From Phytopseudomonas daroniae (GTDB taxonomy: Bacteria > Pseudomonadota > Gammaproteobacteria > Pseudomonadales > Pseudomonadaceae): DNA of 64,000 nucleotides. Numbering within the stretch: the first letter of the stretch is position 1; every line of letters begins with the position of its first letter. Positions 18,787-29,219 of this stretch are shown in pieces. The notes under the pieces were generated by a model. It did no database searches. It was given only the letters and a program-made list of their open reading frames with translations, and was not told the origin of the DNA. The position numbers and the translations under genes were made by a program. The DNA lies in NCBI RefSeq assembly GCF_004327285.1, contig NZ_QJUI01000001.1, positions 124,001-188,000 of the forward strand, given 5' to 3'.

Positions 18787-19374
18787 TCAGGCGCTCCAGC
18801 GCCCGCTGATCAGGCGTTCGTTCAACAAGCCCGGCTCGATCGGTTGTGGCCGGCGGTTGAGCGCCTGAATCAGGTGTTGCAAGGCGTCATCCAGACGCTG
18901 TTCCAGTACCGGTAGCAGATCGGCCCCGGTGTCGGTGTAGGCGATCTGGCTGTCATCGGCGAAAACGCCGTGCAGCACTTCCTGAGCCTTGAGCGCGGAC
19001 AGCACCGGTTTCAGGGCGTAATCCACGGCCAGCATGTGTGCGCTGCTGCCGCCAGTGGCGATTGGCAGCACCACCTTGTGGTGCAGGGCGCGCTCGGGCA
19101 GCACATCGAGCAGGGTTTTCAATGCCCCGGAAAACGAGGCCTTGTACACCGGTGTCGCCACGATCAGCCCATCAGCGGCGGCCACATGGGCCTGCAGCCC
19201 CTGAATCCGCGGGCTGTCGAAACGGGCGAAGAGCAGATCCTCAGCCTCGAAGTCGCGCACCTGATAGGTCACCACCTCGACGCCATGGGATTGCAGCCAC
19301 TGCCGCGCCCTATCGAGCAGCACGTTCGAGCGCGACTTCCGGCTCGGACTGCCGCCCAGTAAAACCACCAACAT
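18787..19374 (-). CDS. ssuE: NADPH-dependent FMN reductase SsuE
   Basis: Flavin reductase that supplies FMNH2 to SsuD. The 195-residue protein has a flavodoxin-like fold with [20 protein letters not shown] at the N-terminus, the flavin-site segment [20 protein letters not shown] and [20 protein letters not shown]. Length is normal for the family. It begins 9 nt after lsfA, so the two are cotranscribed. Confidence 0.94.
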   Translation of the reverse strand: MLVVLLGGSPSRKSRSNVLLDRARQWLQSHGVEVVTYQVRDFEAEDLLFARFDSPRIQGLQAHVAAADGLIVATPVYKASFSGALKTLLDVLPERALHHKVVLPIATGGSSAHMLAVDYALKPVLSALKAQEVLHGVFADDSQIAYTDTGADLLPVLEQRLDDALQHLIQALNRRPQPIEPGLLNERLISGRWSA

Positions 19375-19383
19375 GGGACGTCC

Positions 19384-20022
19384 TTACTTGTTCGGTTGCG
19401 GGGTGAGGCGCAGGTACGGCTTCACCGCCCGGTAACCTTTGGGGAAACGCTGCTTGATCTCGTCTTCGTCTTTCAGCGAGGGCACGATCACCACGTCGTC
19501 GCCGTCCTGCCAGTTGGCTGGAGTGGCCACCTTGTGGCTGTCGGTGAGTTGCAGCGAGTCGACCACACGCAAAATTTCGTTGAAGTTTCGGCCCGTGCTC
19601 GCCGGGTAGGTGATGGTCAGGCGAACCTTCTTGTTCGGGTCGATGACGAATAGCGAACGCACGGTCAGGGTATCGTTGGCGTTAGGGTGGATGAGGTCGT
19701 AGAGCTCGGAAACCTTGCGATCGGCATCGGCCAGGATCGGGAAGTTGACCGCCGTGTTCTGGGTCTCGTTGATGTCGTCGATCCACTTCACGTGGGAATC
19801 CACCGGGTCGACGGACAAAGCGATGGCCTTGAGATTGCGCTTGGCGAATTCGTCTTTCAGCTTGGCGGTGAAGCCCAGCTCGGTAGTGCACACCGGAGTG
19901 AAGTCTGCCGGATGAGAAAACAGAATGCCCCACTGGCTGCCCAGCCACTCGTGGAAGCGGATACGGCCTTCGCTGGAATCCTGTTCGAAGTCAGGGGCGA
20001 TGTCGCCAAGGCGGATGCTCAT
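19384..20022 (-). CDS. lsfA: 1-Cys peroxiredoxin LsfA
   Basis: Peroxiredoxin of the Prx6 type, linked in Pseudomonas to sulfur starvation and oxidative stress. The 212-residue protein carries the peroxidatic Cys45 in SHPADFTPVCTTELG and lacks the resolving cysteine of 2-Cys enzymes. The start at 20022 (MSIRLGDIAPDF) has GAAGGAG 9 nt upstream; the longer frame to 20076 has no such site. It leads the ssu operon, as PA3450 does in P. aeruginosa. Confidence 0.94.
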   Translation of the reverse strand: MSIRLGDIAPDFEQDSSEGRIRFHEWLGSQWGILFSHPADFTPVCTTELGFTAKLKDEFAKRNLKAIALSVDPVDSHVKWIDDINETQNTAVNFPILADADRKVSELYDLIHPNANDTLTVRSLFVIDPNKKVRLTITYPASTGRNFNEILRVVDSLQLTDSHKVATPANWQDGDDVVIVPSLKDEDEIKQRFPKGYRAVKPYLRLTPQPNK

Positions 20023-20160
20023 GCTGTGTGCTCCTTCAGTGAGTCGTTGCGTGGCGCTCACTATGCTCAGGAACACAAAATATTAAAAAGAATAAATAAT
20101 GATTTATTTATAACCAAAACAACAATCACACCGACAGGCCCATTGCGCATAGTCAACAGC
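20023..20160 (-). promoter_or_regulatory. AT-rich leader and probable promoter of lsfA-ssu
   Basis: The 60 nt around 20077-20120 are strikingly AT-rich in a GC-rich genome. On the reverse strand ATTATTTATTCTTTTT (complement of 20085-20100) occurs; an almost identical string precedes the porin gene at 22507-22522. I cannot assign -35/-10 boxes or a CysB site with confidence. It is the only sizeable gap ahead of the operon, so the main promoter is probably here. Confidence 0.45.
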
Positions 20161-20183
20161 GGGCCTGCCCAACCTGATGGCTG

Positions 20184-20735
20184 TCAGCCGAGCACGCGCG
20201 CCGGATTACCCACCACCGTCGCTCCTGCAGGAATGTCGCGGGTAACCACACTGCCAGCGCCGATCAATGCGTTGTCACCGACAGTCACGCCCGGCAGGAT
20301 CAGCGCACCCGCCCCAATCCACACGTTGCGGCCGATTTTTACCGGTCGGCCGAATTCCAGACCGGATTCGCGTTCGGCGGGGTCGCGCGGGTGATCGGCG
20401 GTGAGGATCTGCACACCCGGGCCGATCTGGGTCTTGTCGCCAATACTCACGGCCACCACGTCGAGAATCACGCAGTTGAAGTTGATGAACACCTCGTCAC
20501 CCAGGCTGATATTGAAGCCGTAGTCGCAGTGAAACGGCGAACGCACCACCACGCCTCGGCCAATCGTAGCCAGGCGTTCGGCCAACACCTGGGTGCGCTC
20601 GGCAGGTGACAGGCCGAGGTTGCCGTTGTAGCGCGCCAGCCAGGCAATGGTTGCGGCGCTCTCGGCCTGCAGTTCGGGATCGCTGGCCAGATAGAGTTCA
20701 CCGATCAGCATTTTGTGTTTTTCACTGAGTGCCAT
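20184..20735 (-). CDS. Maltose O-acetyltransferase/NodL-family acyltransferase
   Basis: A 183-residue left-handed beta-helix acyltransferase. The N-terminal helical region (MLIGELYLASDPELQAE) is that of the Maa/NodL sugar acetyltransferase group; hexapeptide repeats run from about residue 75 to the end (NISLGDEVFINFNCVILD, KIGRNVWIGAGALILPGVTV, IPAGATVVGNPARVLG). The HPRDPAERESGLE segment carries the usual catalytic histidine (TADHPRD). It probably uses acetyl-CoA; the acceptor is unknown. It is not a serine acetyltransferase by length or N-terminus. It stands alone between the ssu operon and the porin. Confidence 0.85.
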   Translation of the reverse strand: MALSEKHKMLIGELYLASDPELQAESAATIAWLARYNGNLGLSPAERTQVLAERLATIGRGVVVRSPFHCDYGFNISLGDEVFINFNCVILDVVAVSIGDKTQIGPGVQILTADHPRDPAERESGLEFGRPVKIGRNVWIGAGALILPGVTVGDNALIGAGSVVTRDIPAGATVVGNPARVLG

Positions 20736-20893
20736 GGCTCGTTGCCCCTTCGCGAATGTTCAGTAAAGAACGTTCGGGCACCCATGGGTTCCGGCGATCG
20801 GACCACATGGTCTTTGCAAATCAATTCGCAGGTACGGCACCAAGTAGCAGATCTCTGGTGTGCGACGGCCGCTGGGGGTGCCAAAACGCAGGC

Positions 20894-20918
20894 AAAAAAA
20901 ACCGGGCAAATGCCCGGC
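20894..20918 (-). terminator. Rho-independent terminator
   Basis: Reverse strand reads GCCGGGCATTTGCCCGGT then eight U (complement of the A-run at 20894-20901): a stem CCGGGC/GCCCGG with a 4-nt loop and a U tract. It lies between the acyltransferase start and the porin and would catch read-through of the porin transcript, as a second terminator. Confidence 0.75.
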
Positions 20919-21013
20919 AAGATTCCACCACGAGGAATGGGGTCGCGCGATCGAAGCGGCTAGCCGCCGTCGCGCTGAGCACCTACCCAAACGTGGCGCA
21001 GGCAGACTCGAAT

Positions 21014-21049
21014 AAAAAGGGCGAGGGAAGCAACGCTTCGCCCCGCCCG
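21014..21049 (-). terminator. Rho-independent terminator of the porin gene
   Basis: Starts 8 nt after the porin stop on the reverse strand: GGGCGGGGCGAAGC, loop GTT, GCTTCCCTCGCCC, then UUUUU. The stem is long with two mismatches. Typical intrinsic terminator. Confidence 0.85.
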
Positions 21050-21056
21050 AAAAACC

Positions 21057-22406
21057 TTACAGCAGTGGCAGGCTGTAGCTGACGATCAGACGGTTCTCGT
21101 CGACATCCGTAGTGGTCGCCACGCTGCTGCGCAGGCTGGCGTTACGCCAGGAGAAGCCCAGGCCTTTTAGCGAGCCCTGCTGCACGGTGTAGTCCAGGCG
21201 GAAATCACGCTCCCATTCCTTGCGGTCGCCTTGGGTCGAATCGATATTGTCGCCCTTGAGGTAAGTGACGATCGCCTTCAGCCCCGGCACGCCAACGGTA
21301 CCGAAGTCATAGCCGTACTCGGCCAGCCAGGTGCGCTCACCGGCACTGAGGAACTTGCCGATCTGACGGTCGGTGATCAGGTAGGAGGTGGAACCGTCAC
21401 CCTGGTTGAGGAACGGGAAGGCGCTGTCGCCAGAAACCTGCTGATAACCGGCACTCAGCGCATGGCCGCCGAGGCTGTAGGTGAACAGGGCGCTCCAGGT
21501 CTGGTTGTCGACTTCACCCGCAGTGACGCCATTACCGTAGTAGCCACTGCTCAGGTAGCCTTCGGCACGACCGGCAGCGCTGCCGTTCTTGCCATCGGAA
21601 CTGCTGTCGAAATAACGCAGATCGGTTTTCAGGCTACCGGCCGGCAGCGCCAGGTTGTGCACCAGACCGAGGAAGTGCTGCTTGTAGAAGTCTTCCAGGT
21701 TGCCGTAGTAGTACTGCGCGGTCAGATCCTTGGTGATCTTGTAGTCACCACCGGCGAAGTAGAATTTGTTGGTATCGGCAATAGGGGTGCCAACGGGGGT
21801 GCCCGTCGGGCGAGCCGCGCCGCCAATCCGCAGGCCGACGTCATCGGTAGAAGAACGGGTCTTGGTGTGTTCCAGCTGACCAGCAGTCAGGGTCAGGCCG
21901 TCGATCTCGTTGGAGATGACCTGACCACCGTCGAACAGTTGCGGCAGCAGACGACCGTCGTTGAAGGTCACGACTGGCAGCTTCGGCTGCAGGGTGCCCA
22001 GGCGCAGCTCGGTCTTGGAGAGGCGGAACTTGGCGGTGGCGCCAGCCTTGCTGTAGTCGTTCACGGCGCTGCCATCGCTTTCCAGCGGGAACAGCGCACC
22101 CGGATTGCGATCACGATCCGCCTTGCCCACCCTGCCGCCGGAATCCAGGCGCAGGCCATACAGGCCGATCACATCGACGCCCACCCCCACGGTGCCCTCG
22201 GTGAAACCGGACTGGTAGTTGAAGATGAAGCCCTGACCCCACTCGTTCGCCTCACCAGTGTTGTCTGCAGTGTTTTTGCTGTTCAGGTCGTAATAGAAAT
22301 TGCGCAGGTCGAGTTTGGCCGTGCTGTCTTCGATAAAGCCTGCGGCGCCGGCCTGTTGAGCCAGAGTGGCGATAGTGACGGCCAGGGCCAGGGTGGATTT
22401 TTTCAT
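21057..22406 (-). CDS. OprD-family outer-membrane porin
   Basis: Substrate-selective porin of the outer membrane. The 449-residue precursor has a signal peptide (MKKSTLALAVTIATLAQQAG, cleavage near AGA-AGFIEDS) and the OprD hallmarks AKLDLRNFYYDLN, EWGQGFIFNYQSGFT, GVGVDVIGLYGLRLDSG and a C-terminal beta strand ending in a hydrophobic residue (VSYSLPLL). It is an Opd-type paralogue; the substrate cannot be told from sequence. Its neighbour, the ssu operon, and a shared upstream AT-rich string hint at a sulfur-compound substrate, but this is speculative. Confidence 0.92.
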   Translation of the reverse strand: MKKSTLALAVTIATLAQQAGAAGFIEDSTAKLDLRNFYYDLNSKNTADNTGEANEWGQGFIFNYQSGFTEGTVGVGVDVIGLYGLRLDSGGRVGKADRDRNPGALFPLESDGSAVNDYSKAGATAKFRLSKTELRLGTLQPKLPVVTFNDGRLLPQLFDGGQVISNEIDGLTLTAGQLEHTKTRSSTDDVGLRIGGAARPTGTPVGTPIADTNKFYFAGGDYKITKDLTAQYYYGNLEDFYKQHFLGLVHNLALPAGSLKTDLRYFDSSSDGKNGSAAGRAEGYLSSGYYGNGVTAGEVDNQTWSALFTYSLGGHALSAGYQQVSGDSAFPFLNQGDGSTSYLITDRQIGKFLSAGERTWLAEYGYDFGTVGVPGLKAIVTYLKGDNIDSTQGDRKEWERDFRLDYTVQQGSLKGLGFSWRNASLRSSVATTTDVDENRLIVSYSLPLL

Positions 22407-22506
22407 GTGTGATGCTCCAGGGGCATGAATCGTGAGCTGGCTCGGGCCAGACTCGATAGGCGCTAGTTATTGGCAGGTGCAAGGCTAAGCCAAGGCAGAT
22501 AAAACA

Positions 22507-22522
22507 AAAAAGAATCAATAAT
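22507..22522 (-). promoter_or_regulatory. AT-rich motif upstream of the porin, shared with lsfA
   Basis: Reverse strand ATTATTGATTCTTTTT differs by one base from ATTATTTATTCTTTTT upstream of lsfA. Here it is 101-116 nt before the ATG; at lsfA it is 63-78 nt before. It may mark a common regulator or only AT-rich promoter DNA. Confidence 0.35.
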
Positions 22523-22574
22523 TACTAACAAATTACTTTTTTGAATATGCAAGCCGTAAGCGGCCGCCCAGAAA

Positions 22575-22761
22575 CTGTATTGGATGTGCCGGCCAAATGT
22601 CGGATTACGCTTCGCCAGGCTACGCGCCCCGATCCAGCCTACGGGATCATGGCACGAATGTAGCCTGGATTAGCCGCAGGCGTAATCCGGGGCCGAAGGC
22701 CGTGATCCATGGTTCAACGCGGGTCACCGACCGGCTGCTTGCGCCTTGTAGCATCCTGTCA
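22575..22761. repeat. Composite GGATTAGCC element, copy 2
   Basis: Matches the element at 14050-14221 over nearly its whole length, including GATGTGCCGGCCAAATGTCG, the inverted arms around GGATTAGCCGCAGGCGTAAT, and the tail ending CCTGTCAGG. The loop between the arms differs (CAGGCTACGCGCCCCGATCC here). It runs directly into the 161-bp tandem repeats. Confidence 0.75.
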
Positions 22762-23128
22762 GGCGCCCCTTGATTCTGACTCGCGAGATCGTGAGCCGGC
22801 TCTCAGGTCGTAGGATGGGTGAAACCCATCGGAAATTGATGGGTTTCACCCATCCTACGGGCTGGTGGATGAAAAGAGCGTCATCCACCCTACGTCCGCT
22901 TGCGCCTTGTAGCGTCCTGTCAGGCGCCCCTTGATTCTGACTCGCGAAATCGTGAGCCGGCTCTCAGGTCGTAGGATGGGTGAAACCCATCGGAAATTGA
23001 TGGGTTTCACCCATCCTACGGGCTGGTGGATGAAAAGAGCGTCATCCACCCTACGTCCGCTTACGCCTTGTAGCGTCCTGTCAGGCACCCCTTGATTCTG
23101 ACTCGCGAAATCGTGAGCCGGTTCTCAG
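22736..23128. repeat. 161-bp tandem direct repeat, about 2.4 copies
   Basis: The string beginning CCTTGTAGC recurs at 22744, 22905 and 23066, an exact period of 161 bp. Each full unit holds a perfect palindrome with arms GTAGGATGGGTGAAACCCAT (22810-22859 and 22971-23020), then a GTGGATGAAAAGAGCGTCAT hairpin. Units 1 and 2 differ at only a few bases. The third, partial copy ends in GGTTCTCAG, where TCA is the complement of the polB stop codon. Confidence 0.9.
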
Positions 23129-25482
23129 AACAGCTCTAGCTGCCCACCGATCAGCGCGGTGAAATCGTCATCCACGAACGGCAGGATGGCATCGGCCACC
23201 GGCTGCAATTGCTTGGTCAGGTAGTGGCCGTAATCGATCGGCGCGCGGCGCAGCTCCAGCGGCTCAGGCCCGGCCACGCTCATCACGTAACTGATCCAGC
23301 CTCCACTCTGGTATTGCCGCGGCCGCCCCTGCTCATCGTTATGAGCATCGGCCAGACGTGCAGCCCGGACGTGGGGTGGTACGTTGCGCTGGTAATCACC
23401 GAGGCGTCGGCGCAGACGCTTGCGGTACACCAGGCGCTCGTCGAACTCGCCATTCAGAGTGCTCTGCACATAGTCGCGCACGTAATCCTGATAGGGCTGA
23501 CGCTTGAAGATGCGCAGATACAGCTCCTGCTGGAACTGCCGGGCCAGCGGCGACCAGTCACTACGCACCGTTTCCAATCCCTTGAAAACCATCTCTTCGC
23601 GGCCATCGGCATGCTGGATCAGCCCGGCGTAGCGCTTCTTGCTGCCCTCTTCCATACCGCGGATGGTCGGCATCAGAAAGCGGCTGAAGTGGGTTTCGAA
23701 CTGCAGTTCAAGGGCACTCTGCAAGCCGAACTCGGCCTGCAGGTGCTCGCGCCACCAGGCGTTGACCCGCTGCACCAGCCCCCGGCCGATCTGCTTGGCG
23801 TCATCCTCGGAATGGGCGCTACGCAGCCACACGAAGGTGGAGTCGGTGTCACCGTAGATCACCGCATGCCCCTCGGCCTCGATCAGCTCGCGCGTACGGC
23901 GCATCACTTCATGGCCGCGCAGGGTGATGGAGGACGCCAGGCGCGTATCGAAGAAGCGGCAACCACTGGAACCCAGCACACCATAGAAGGCGTTCATGAT
24001 GATCTTCAGTGCCTGGGACAGGGGTGCGTTGCCTTCCCGTTTCGCGGCTTCCCGGCCCTCCCACACACGTTCGACGATGGCCGGCAGGCAATGCCGGGTG
24101 CGCGAAAAGCGCGCGCCGCGAAAGCCCGGTACCGAATGGGTATCCTCGGGTTGGCGCAGACCTTCGACCAGTCCCACCGGGTCGATCAGAAAGGTGCGGA
24201 TCAGCGACGGGTAGAGGCTTTTGTAATCCAGTACCAGCACCGACTCGTACAGACCCGGCCGCGAATCCATGACGAAACCGCCTGGGCTGGCTTCGGGCGG
24301 GCGCTCGCCCTGGTTGGGCGCAACGAAACCCTGGCGATGCATCAGTGGCATATACAGGTGGCTGAAAGCGGCCACCGAACCACCGCTGCGATCCACCGGC
24401 AGGCCGGTGACCGTGGCCCGTTCGAGGAGGAAGGTGAGCAGTTCGGTCTTGGCGAAGATGCGCGTTACCAGCTCGCAGTCCTTGAGGTTGTAGCGGGCCA
24501 GGGCCGGCTTGTCCTCGGCGAACATGCGATTGATCTCGTCCATGCGCTGGTAGGGATTGTCGATCGCCTTGCCCTCGCCAAGCAGTTGCTGAGCGACGCT
24601 TTCCAGGCTGAAGGACTGAAAACTCCAGGTAGCCGAGCGTAGCGCCTCGATGCCATCGATGATCAGACGGCCCGGCGCACTGGCGAAGAAATGCTGCTTG
24701 GAGCCGTGCTCGCGCCAGCCCAGGGCTTCGCCGCCACGGCCGAGGCGCAGCGGCACCTGCAGGCGCTGGGCGTGCTCCTGCAGTACGCGCAGGTCGAACT
24801 GCACCAGGTTCCAGCCGATGATGGCGTCCGGATCAAAGCGTTCCAGCCAGCCATTCAAGGCTTCCAGCAACGCGGCACGGCTATCCAGATAAGCGAGGTC
24901 GAAGTCGACCTCGGTGTCGCGGTTCGGCGGCCCGAGCATGTACACCTGACGCTGGCCACAACCTTCCAGAGCGATGGAATACAGCTCGCCGCGCGCTGTG
25001 GTTTCGATATCCAGGGAGACCAGCTTGAGCTGCGGGCGATAGTCCGGCGCCGGCTTCAACTGCGCATCGATCAGCACACCCTCGTCCGTCGGCGTACCGC
25101 CGAACAGCACAGGGGCGGTGATGAAACGCTCCATCAGGTAACGCTCGGGCGGGCGGATATCGGCCTCGTAGACATCCACACCGCCCTGGCGCAAGGTCTG
25201 CTCGAGCTGGATCAAGGGGCGTTGTTGGCGGCAATACAGACCGAGCACCGGCCGCTGACGGAAATCACGCAGCTGCAGCGGGCGCAGTTCGACATCCGGC
25301 GTCTTGCCCAGCAAGGCCTCGGCACGTGCGCGGTGCTCGACGGGAATGAAGGCCACCGACCTTTGCGGCGGCAGGCGGATCAGGCGCGGGCCGTCGTCGG
25401 TCGACAGCCAGAATTCCACCTGGGTACCGGCCGGCGTGTCGCGCCAATGCCGGGTCAGGACGAAGCCCCGCTGTAGATCCAC
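23125..25482 (-). CDS. polB: DNA polymerase II
   Basis: Family B DNA polymerase with 3'-5' proofreading, used in repair and replication restart. The 785-residue protein (E. coli 783) has exonuclease motif I with Asp158 and Glu160 (SLDIETT), polymerase motif A with Asp419 ([11 protein letters not shown]), motif B ([12 protein letters not shown], about 493-504) and motif C YGDTDST with Asp545 and Asp547. All catalytic residues are present. The start is GTG with GAGGTGAC upstream. I looked for a LexA box upstream and did not find a good one. The stop codon lies within a tandem repeat. Confidence 0.96.
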   Translation of the reverse strand: MDLQRGFVLTRHWRDTPAGTQVEFWLSTDDGPRLIRLPPQRSVAFIPVEHRARAEALLGKTPDVELRPLQLRDFRQRPVLGLYCRQQRPLIQLEQTLRQGGVDVYEADIRPPERYLMERFITAPVLFGGTPTDEGVLIDAQLKPAPDYRPQLKLVSLDIETTARGELYSIALEGCGQRQVYMLGPPNRDTEVDFDLAYLDSRAALLEALNGWLERFDPDAIIGWNLVQFDLRVLQEHAQRLQVPLRLGRGGEALGWREHGSKQHFFASAPGRLIIDGIEALRSATWSFQSFSLESVAQQLLGEGKAIDNPYQRMDEINRMFAEDKPALARYNLKDCELVTRIFAKTELLTFLLERATVTGLPVDRSGGSVAAFSHLYMPLMHRQGFVAPNQGERPPEASPGGFVMDSRPGLYESVLVLDYKSLYPSLIRTFLIDPVGLVEGLRQPEDTHSVPGFRGARFSRTRHCLPAIVERVWEGREAAKREGNAPLSQALKIIMNAFYGVLGSSGCRFFDTRLASSITLRGHEVMRRTRELIEAEGHAVIYGDTDSTFVWLRSAHSEDDAKQIGRGLVQRVNAWWREHLQAEFGLQSALELQFETHFSRFLMPTIRGMEEGSKKRYAGLIQHADGREEMVFKGLETVRSDWSPLARQFQQELYLRIFKRQPYQDYVRDYVQSTLNGEFDERLVYRKRLRRRLGDYQRNVPPHVRAARLADAHNDEQGRPRQYQSGGWISYVMSVAGPEPLELRRAPIDYGHYLTKQLQPVADAILPFVDDDFTALIGGQLELF

Positions 25483-25588
25483 CCTGTCACCTCAAATCCT
25501 GTTCAGGGTGCGATGTTATCGCGCATCGTCACGCCCCGTCCGCGCAAAGCCGGCGCAATGCGGTTAAATGGTCACCCACGTTCTGCGT

Positions 25589-25871
25589 TAGGGTCTGTTG
25601 ACGCTTCACACACGGCCGCGCCGGAGCCCGTTTTGCCGCGAGGCAAGGCACGAGCCGCGAAGTTTAGTGGGCTAAATGAGCCGGCGAGAAACGCAGCATC
25701 GCGGCAAAACGGGCCCGGCCCTTCGGGTGGGGCCGCCTAGGTTGCGCGGGAAATCTCGCCATGCGTCGTTGGAGGACTTGGCAAGGGAACTACCATTCCC
25801 TGCGTCCTCCGCCTAACCTGGCGATATTTCTCGCGGCAACGCGGCTCGCGTTGAAACGTCAACAGACCCTA
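25589..25871. mobile_element. MITE-like element, full copy A (283 bp)
   Basis: Ends are TAGGGTCTGTTGAC (25589-25602) and GTCAACAGACCCTA (25858-25871), a perfect 14-bp terminal inverted repeat with TA at both boundaries. Inside are two further hairpins: GCCCGTTTTGCCGCGA pairs with TCGCGGCAAAACGGGC, and GCGGGAAATCTCGCC pairs with GGCGATATTTCTCGC. The element has no transposase gene. It ends 9 nt before the methyltransferase ATG and so supplies most of that gene's leader. Confidence 0.8.
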
Positions 25872-25880
25872 AGGCCCGTC

Positions 25881-26516
25881 ATGTCCCTCGACCACGATCA
25901 GCTGCAACAGATCACCACCCGCACCCTGGCTCATTACCAGGCCAGTGCCGAAGGCTTTCGCGAGGGCACCCGCGACCATGACGTCAGCCAGAACATCGAA
26001 GCGCTGCTGCGTCACACCCGCGGCACGGCACCCCTGAGCATTCTCGATTTCGGCTGTGGCCCAGGCCGCGACCTGCGCACGTTCGCGGCGCTCGGCCATC
26101 GCCCAGTCGGGCTGGACGGCTGCCCGCAATTCGTCGCCATGGCCCGCGCCGACAGCGGCTGCGAGGTCTGGCAGCAGGACTTTCTCGCCCTGAACCTACC
26201 GCCAGAACACTTCGACGGCATCTTCGCCAACGCCGTACTCTTCCATATTCCGAGCCAGGAGCTGCCGCGAGTGCTGAAGGAGCTGCTTGCCAGCCTGAAA
26301 CCTGGTGGCGTGCTGTTCAGCTCCAACCCGAGGGGCGACAACAGAGAAGGCTGGAGCGGCGAACGCTACGGTGCCTGGCATGACCTGGAAAGCTGGCGCC
26401 TCCTGCTGGTTGCCGCCGGTTTCGACGAGCTGGAACATTACTACCGTCCGGCTGGCCTGCCACGCGAGCAACAGCCCTGGCTGGCCAGCGTGTGGCGCCG
26501 TCGAGATACTCCATGA
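25881..26516 (+). CDS. Class I SAM-dependent methyltransferase
   Basis: A 211-residue methyltransferase with motif I ILDFGCGPGRDLRTFAALG (about residues 54-72), the acidic strand-2 end GLDG, and post-I FDGIFANAVLFHIPSQELPRV. The SAM-binding face is complete. The acceptor substrate is unknown; the small-molecule Methyltransf_11/25 group is the best fit. The frame is open upstream into the MITE-like element to 25761, but MSLDHDQLQQ at 25881 looks like the native start. The ribosome-binding site is poor (AAGG). It stands upstream of betI on the same strand. Confidence 0.82.
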   Translation: MSLDHDQLQQITTRTLAHYQASAEGFREGTRDHDVSQNIEALLRHTRGTAPLSILDFGCGPGRDLRTFAALGHRPVGLDGCPQFVAMARADSGCEVWQQDFLALNLPPEHFDGIFANAVLFHIPSQELPRVLKELLASLKPGGVLFSSNPRGDNREGWSGERYGAWHDLESWRLLLVAAGFDELEHYYRPAGLPREQQPWLASVWRRRDTP

Positions 26517-26679
26517 TGCAGGCCCACGGTCGTATCGATGAAAGCGGCCGGTGGCGCGATTGATTGGGGCAGAAGCCCAGCGGATAGCCGGCGATCACCA
26601 GCGACAGCCTCCGTTAACACACTCCGGCAGCGAGAATGCCTCTGTTAGACTGCGGCGACAGTCCCCACCGGAGAACACG

Positions 26680-27270
26680 ATGCCCAAGGTCGGAATGCAG
26701 CCGATCCGCCGCTCGCAACTGATTGCGGCGACCCTCGAAGCCGTCGACCAGGTTGGCATGAGCGATGCCAGCATCGCCTACATCGCGCGCCTCGCCGGCG
26801 TGTCGAACGGCATCATCAGCCATTACTTCCAGGACAAGAACGGCCTGCTCGAAGCGACCATGCGCCACCTCATGCAGGCGCTGAGCGAAGCCGTGCATGC
26901 GCGCTACCGCTTGCTGCGCGAAGACACCCCGCAGGCTCGCTTGCGGGCGATCATCGACGGCAACTTCGACGAGACCCAGGTCAGCGGCCCCGCGATGAAA
27001 ACCTGGCTGGCGTTCTGGGCCAGCAGCATGCATCAGCCCTCTCTGCGGCGCCTGCAGCGGGTCAACGACCAGCGCCTGTATTCCAATCTATGCGGCCAGT
27101 TCCGCCGCGTGCTGCCGCAACCCCAGGCCCGCGCCGCCGCCCGCGGCATGGCTGCCCTTATCGATGGCCTGTGGCTGCGCGGCGCGCTGTCCGGGGAGAA
27201 TTTCGATACCCGCCAGGCGGCGCAGATCGCCTACGACTACCTCGACCTGCAACTGGCCAAGGCCGGCTGA
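26680..27270 (+). CDS. betI: TetR-family choline-sensing repressor BetI
   Basis: Repressor of glycine betaine synthesis genes, relieved by choline. The 196-residue protein has the TetR helix-turn-helix at about 27-50 ([20 protein letters not shown]) and BetI-specific sequence [13 protein letters not shown] and [14 protein letters not shown]. Length matches family members. The ATG at 26680 starts the conserved N-terminus. In most pseudomonads betI, betB and betA are adjacent; here 467 nt of repeats and a candidate operator separate betI from betB. Confidence 0.94.
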   Translation: MPKVGMQPIRRSQLIAATLEAVDQVGMSDASIAYIARLAGVSNGIISHYFQDKNGLLEATMRHLMQALSEAVHARYRLLREDTPQARLRAIIDGNFDETQVSGPAMKTWLAFWASSMHQPSLRRLQRVNDQRLYSNLCGQFRRVLPQPQARAAARGMAALIDGLWLRGALSGENFDTRQAAQIAYDYLDLQLAKAG

Positions 27271-27600
27271 TTTACTCGCTGCATCCTCGCGCAATGATCG
27301 GCATCGATCGCCTGCAAGCCCCCTCTTATTAAGTAGGATGGGGCGGGCCGCGCAGGTGCAACCCGTCGATTTCTGATGGGTTGCACCCATCCTACGACCG
27401 TCCGCTAAGCCAGCGGAAGCGGACGCTCACCCCGTAGGGTGGATCGGGGCGCGTAGCTGACGCTCTTTTCATCCACCATTGCGATTGCAGCCCGCAAGGC
27501 TAGGCACCCCCGCGGCTCCTACACGGCAGCATCCCTCCAAACTCAGTTCAAAGCTGATCCACATGTCGTATTCGGCTCGATGCTCGTCGCGCCTGGAATC
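27271..27600. repeat. Repeat-filled gap between betI and betB
   Basis: Positions 27333-27396 hold a palindromic element starting GTAGGATGGG and ending CACCCATCCTACGA, related to those at 22810 and 56778. Positions 27439-27491 hold half of the other family, CGTAGGGTGGATCGGGGCGC with CTCTTTTCATCCACCATTGC. No gene was found in the gap. Confidence 0.65.
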
Positions 27601-27601
27601 T

Positions 27602-27623
27602 TTATTGATTGATCGATCAATAA
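27602..27623. promoter_or_regulatory. Candidate BetI operator upstream of betBA
   Basis: Dyad TTATTGA-N8-TCAATAA with a perfect inner palindrome ATTGATCGATCAAT, 115-136 nt upstream of betB. It resembles known BetI sites, which are AT-rich dyads containing TTGA/TCAA. Placed as an operator because the intact repressor gene is immediately upstream; binding is inferred. Confidence 0.65.
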
Positions 27624-27737
27624 AAATAAAGTAGGCTGTTTTTTAACCAAATCGGCTGACATGTCTTTTCATCTCGATCACGCCGATCCATCCGCCAGGG
27701 CGCGTGCAGCGTCCTGGCCCGATCAGGAGCACGCCCC

Positions 27738-29210
<1,473 letters not shown>

Positions 29211-29219
29211 CGAAAACAG

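Noticed and set aside
20760..20990. Small reverse frame between the acyltransferase and the porin
   Set aside because: It spans a terminator, has no ribosome site and no recognisable composition.
22736..23128. Possible CRISPR array
   Set aside because: Repeats are 161 bp, directly abutting and without spacers, so this is tandem duplication.
25483..25600. LexA box upstream of polB
   Set aside because: polB is often SOS-controlled, but no CTG-N10-CAG with the right centre is present; CTGAACAG at about 25498 is too short.
25761..25880. N-terminal extension of the methyltransferase coded by the MITE
   Set aside because: Not annotated as the gene start because the sequence is element-derived and unlike methyltransferase N-termini; kept only as a finding.
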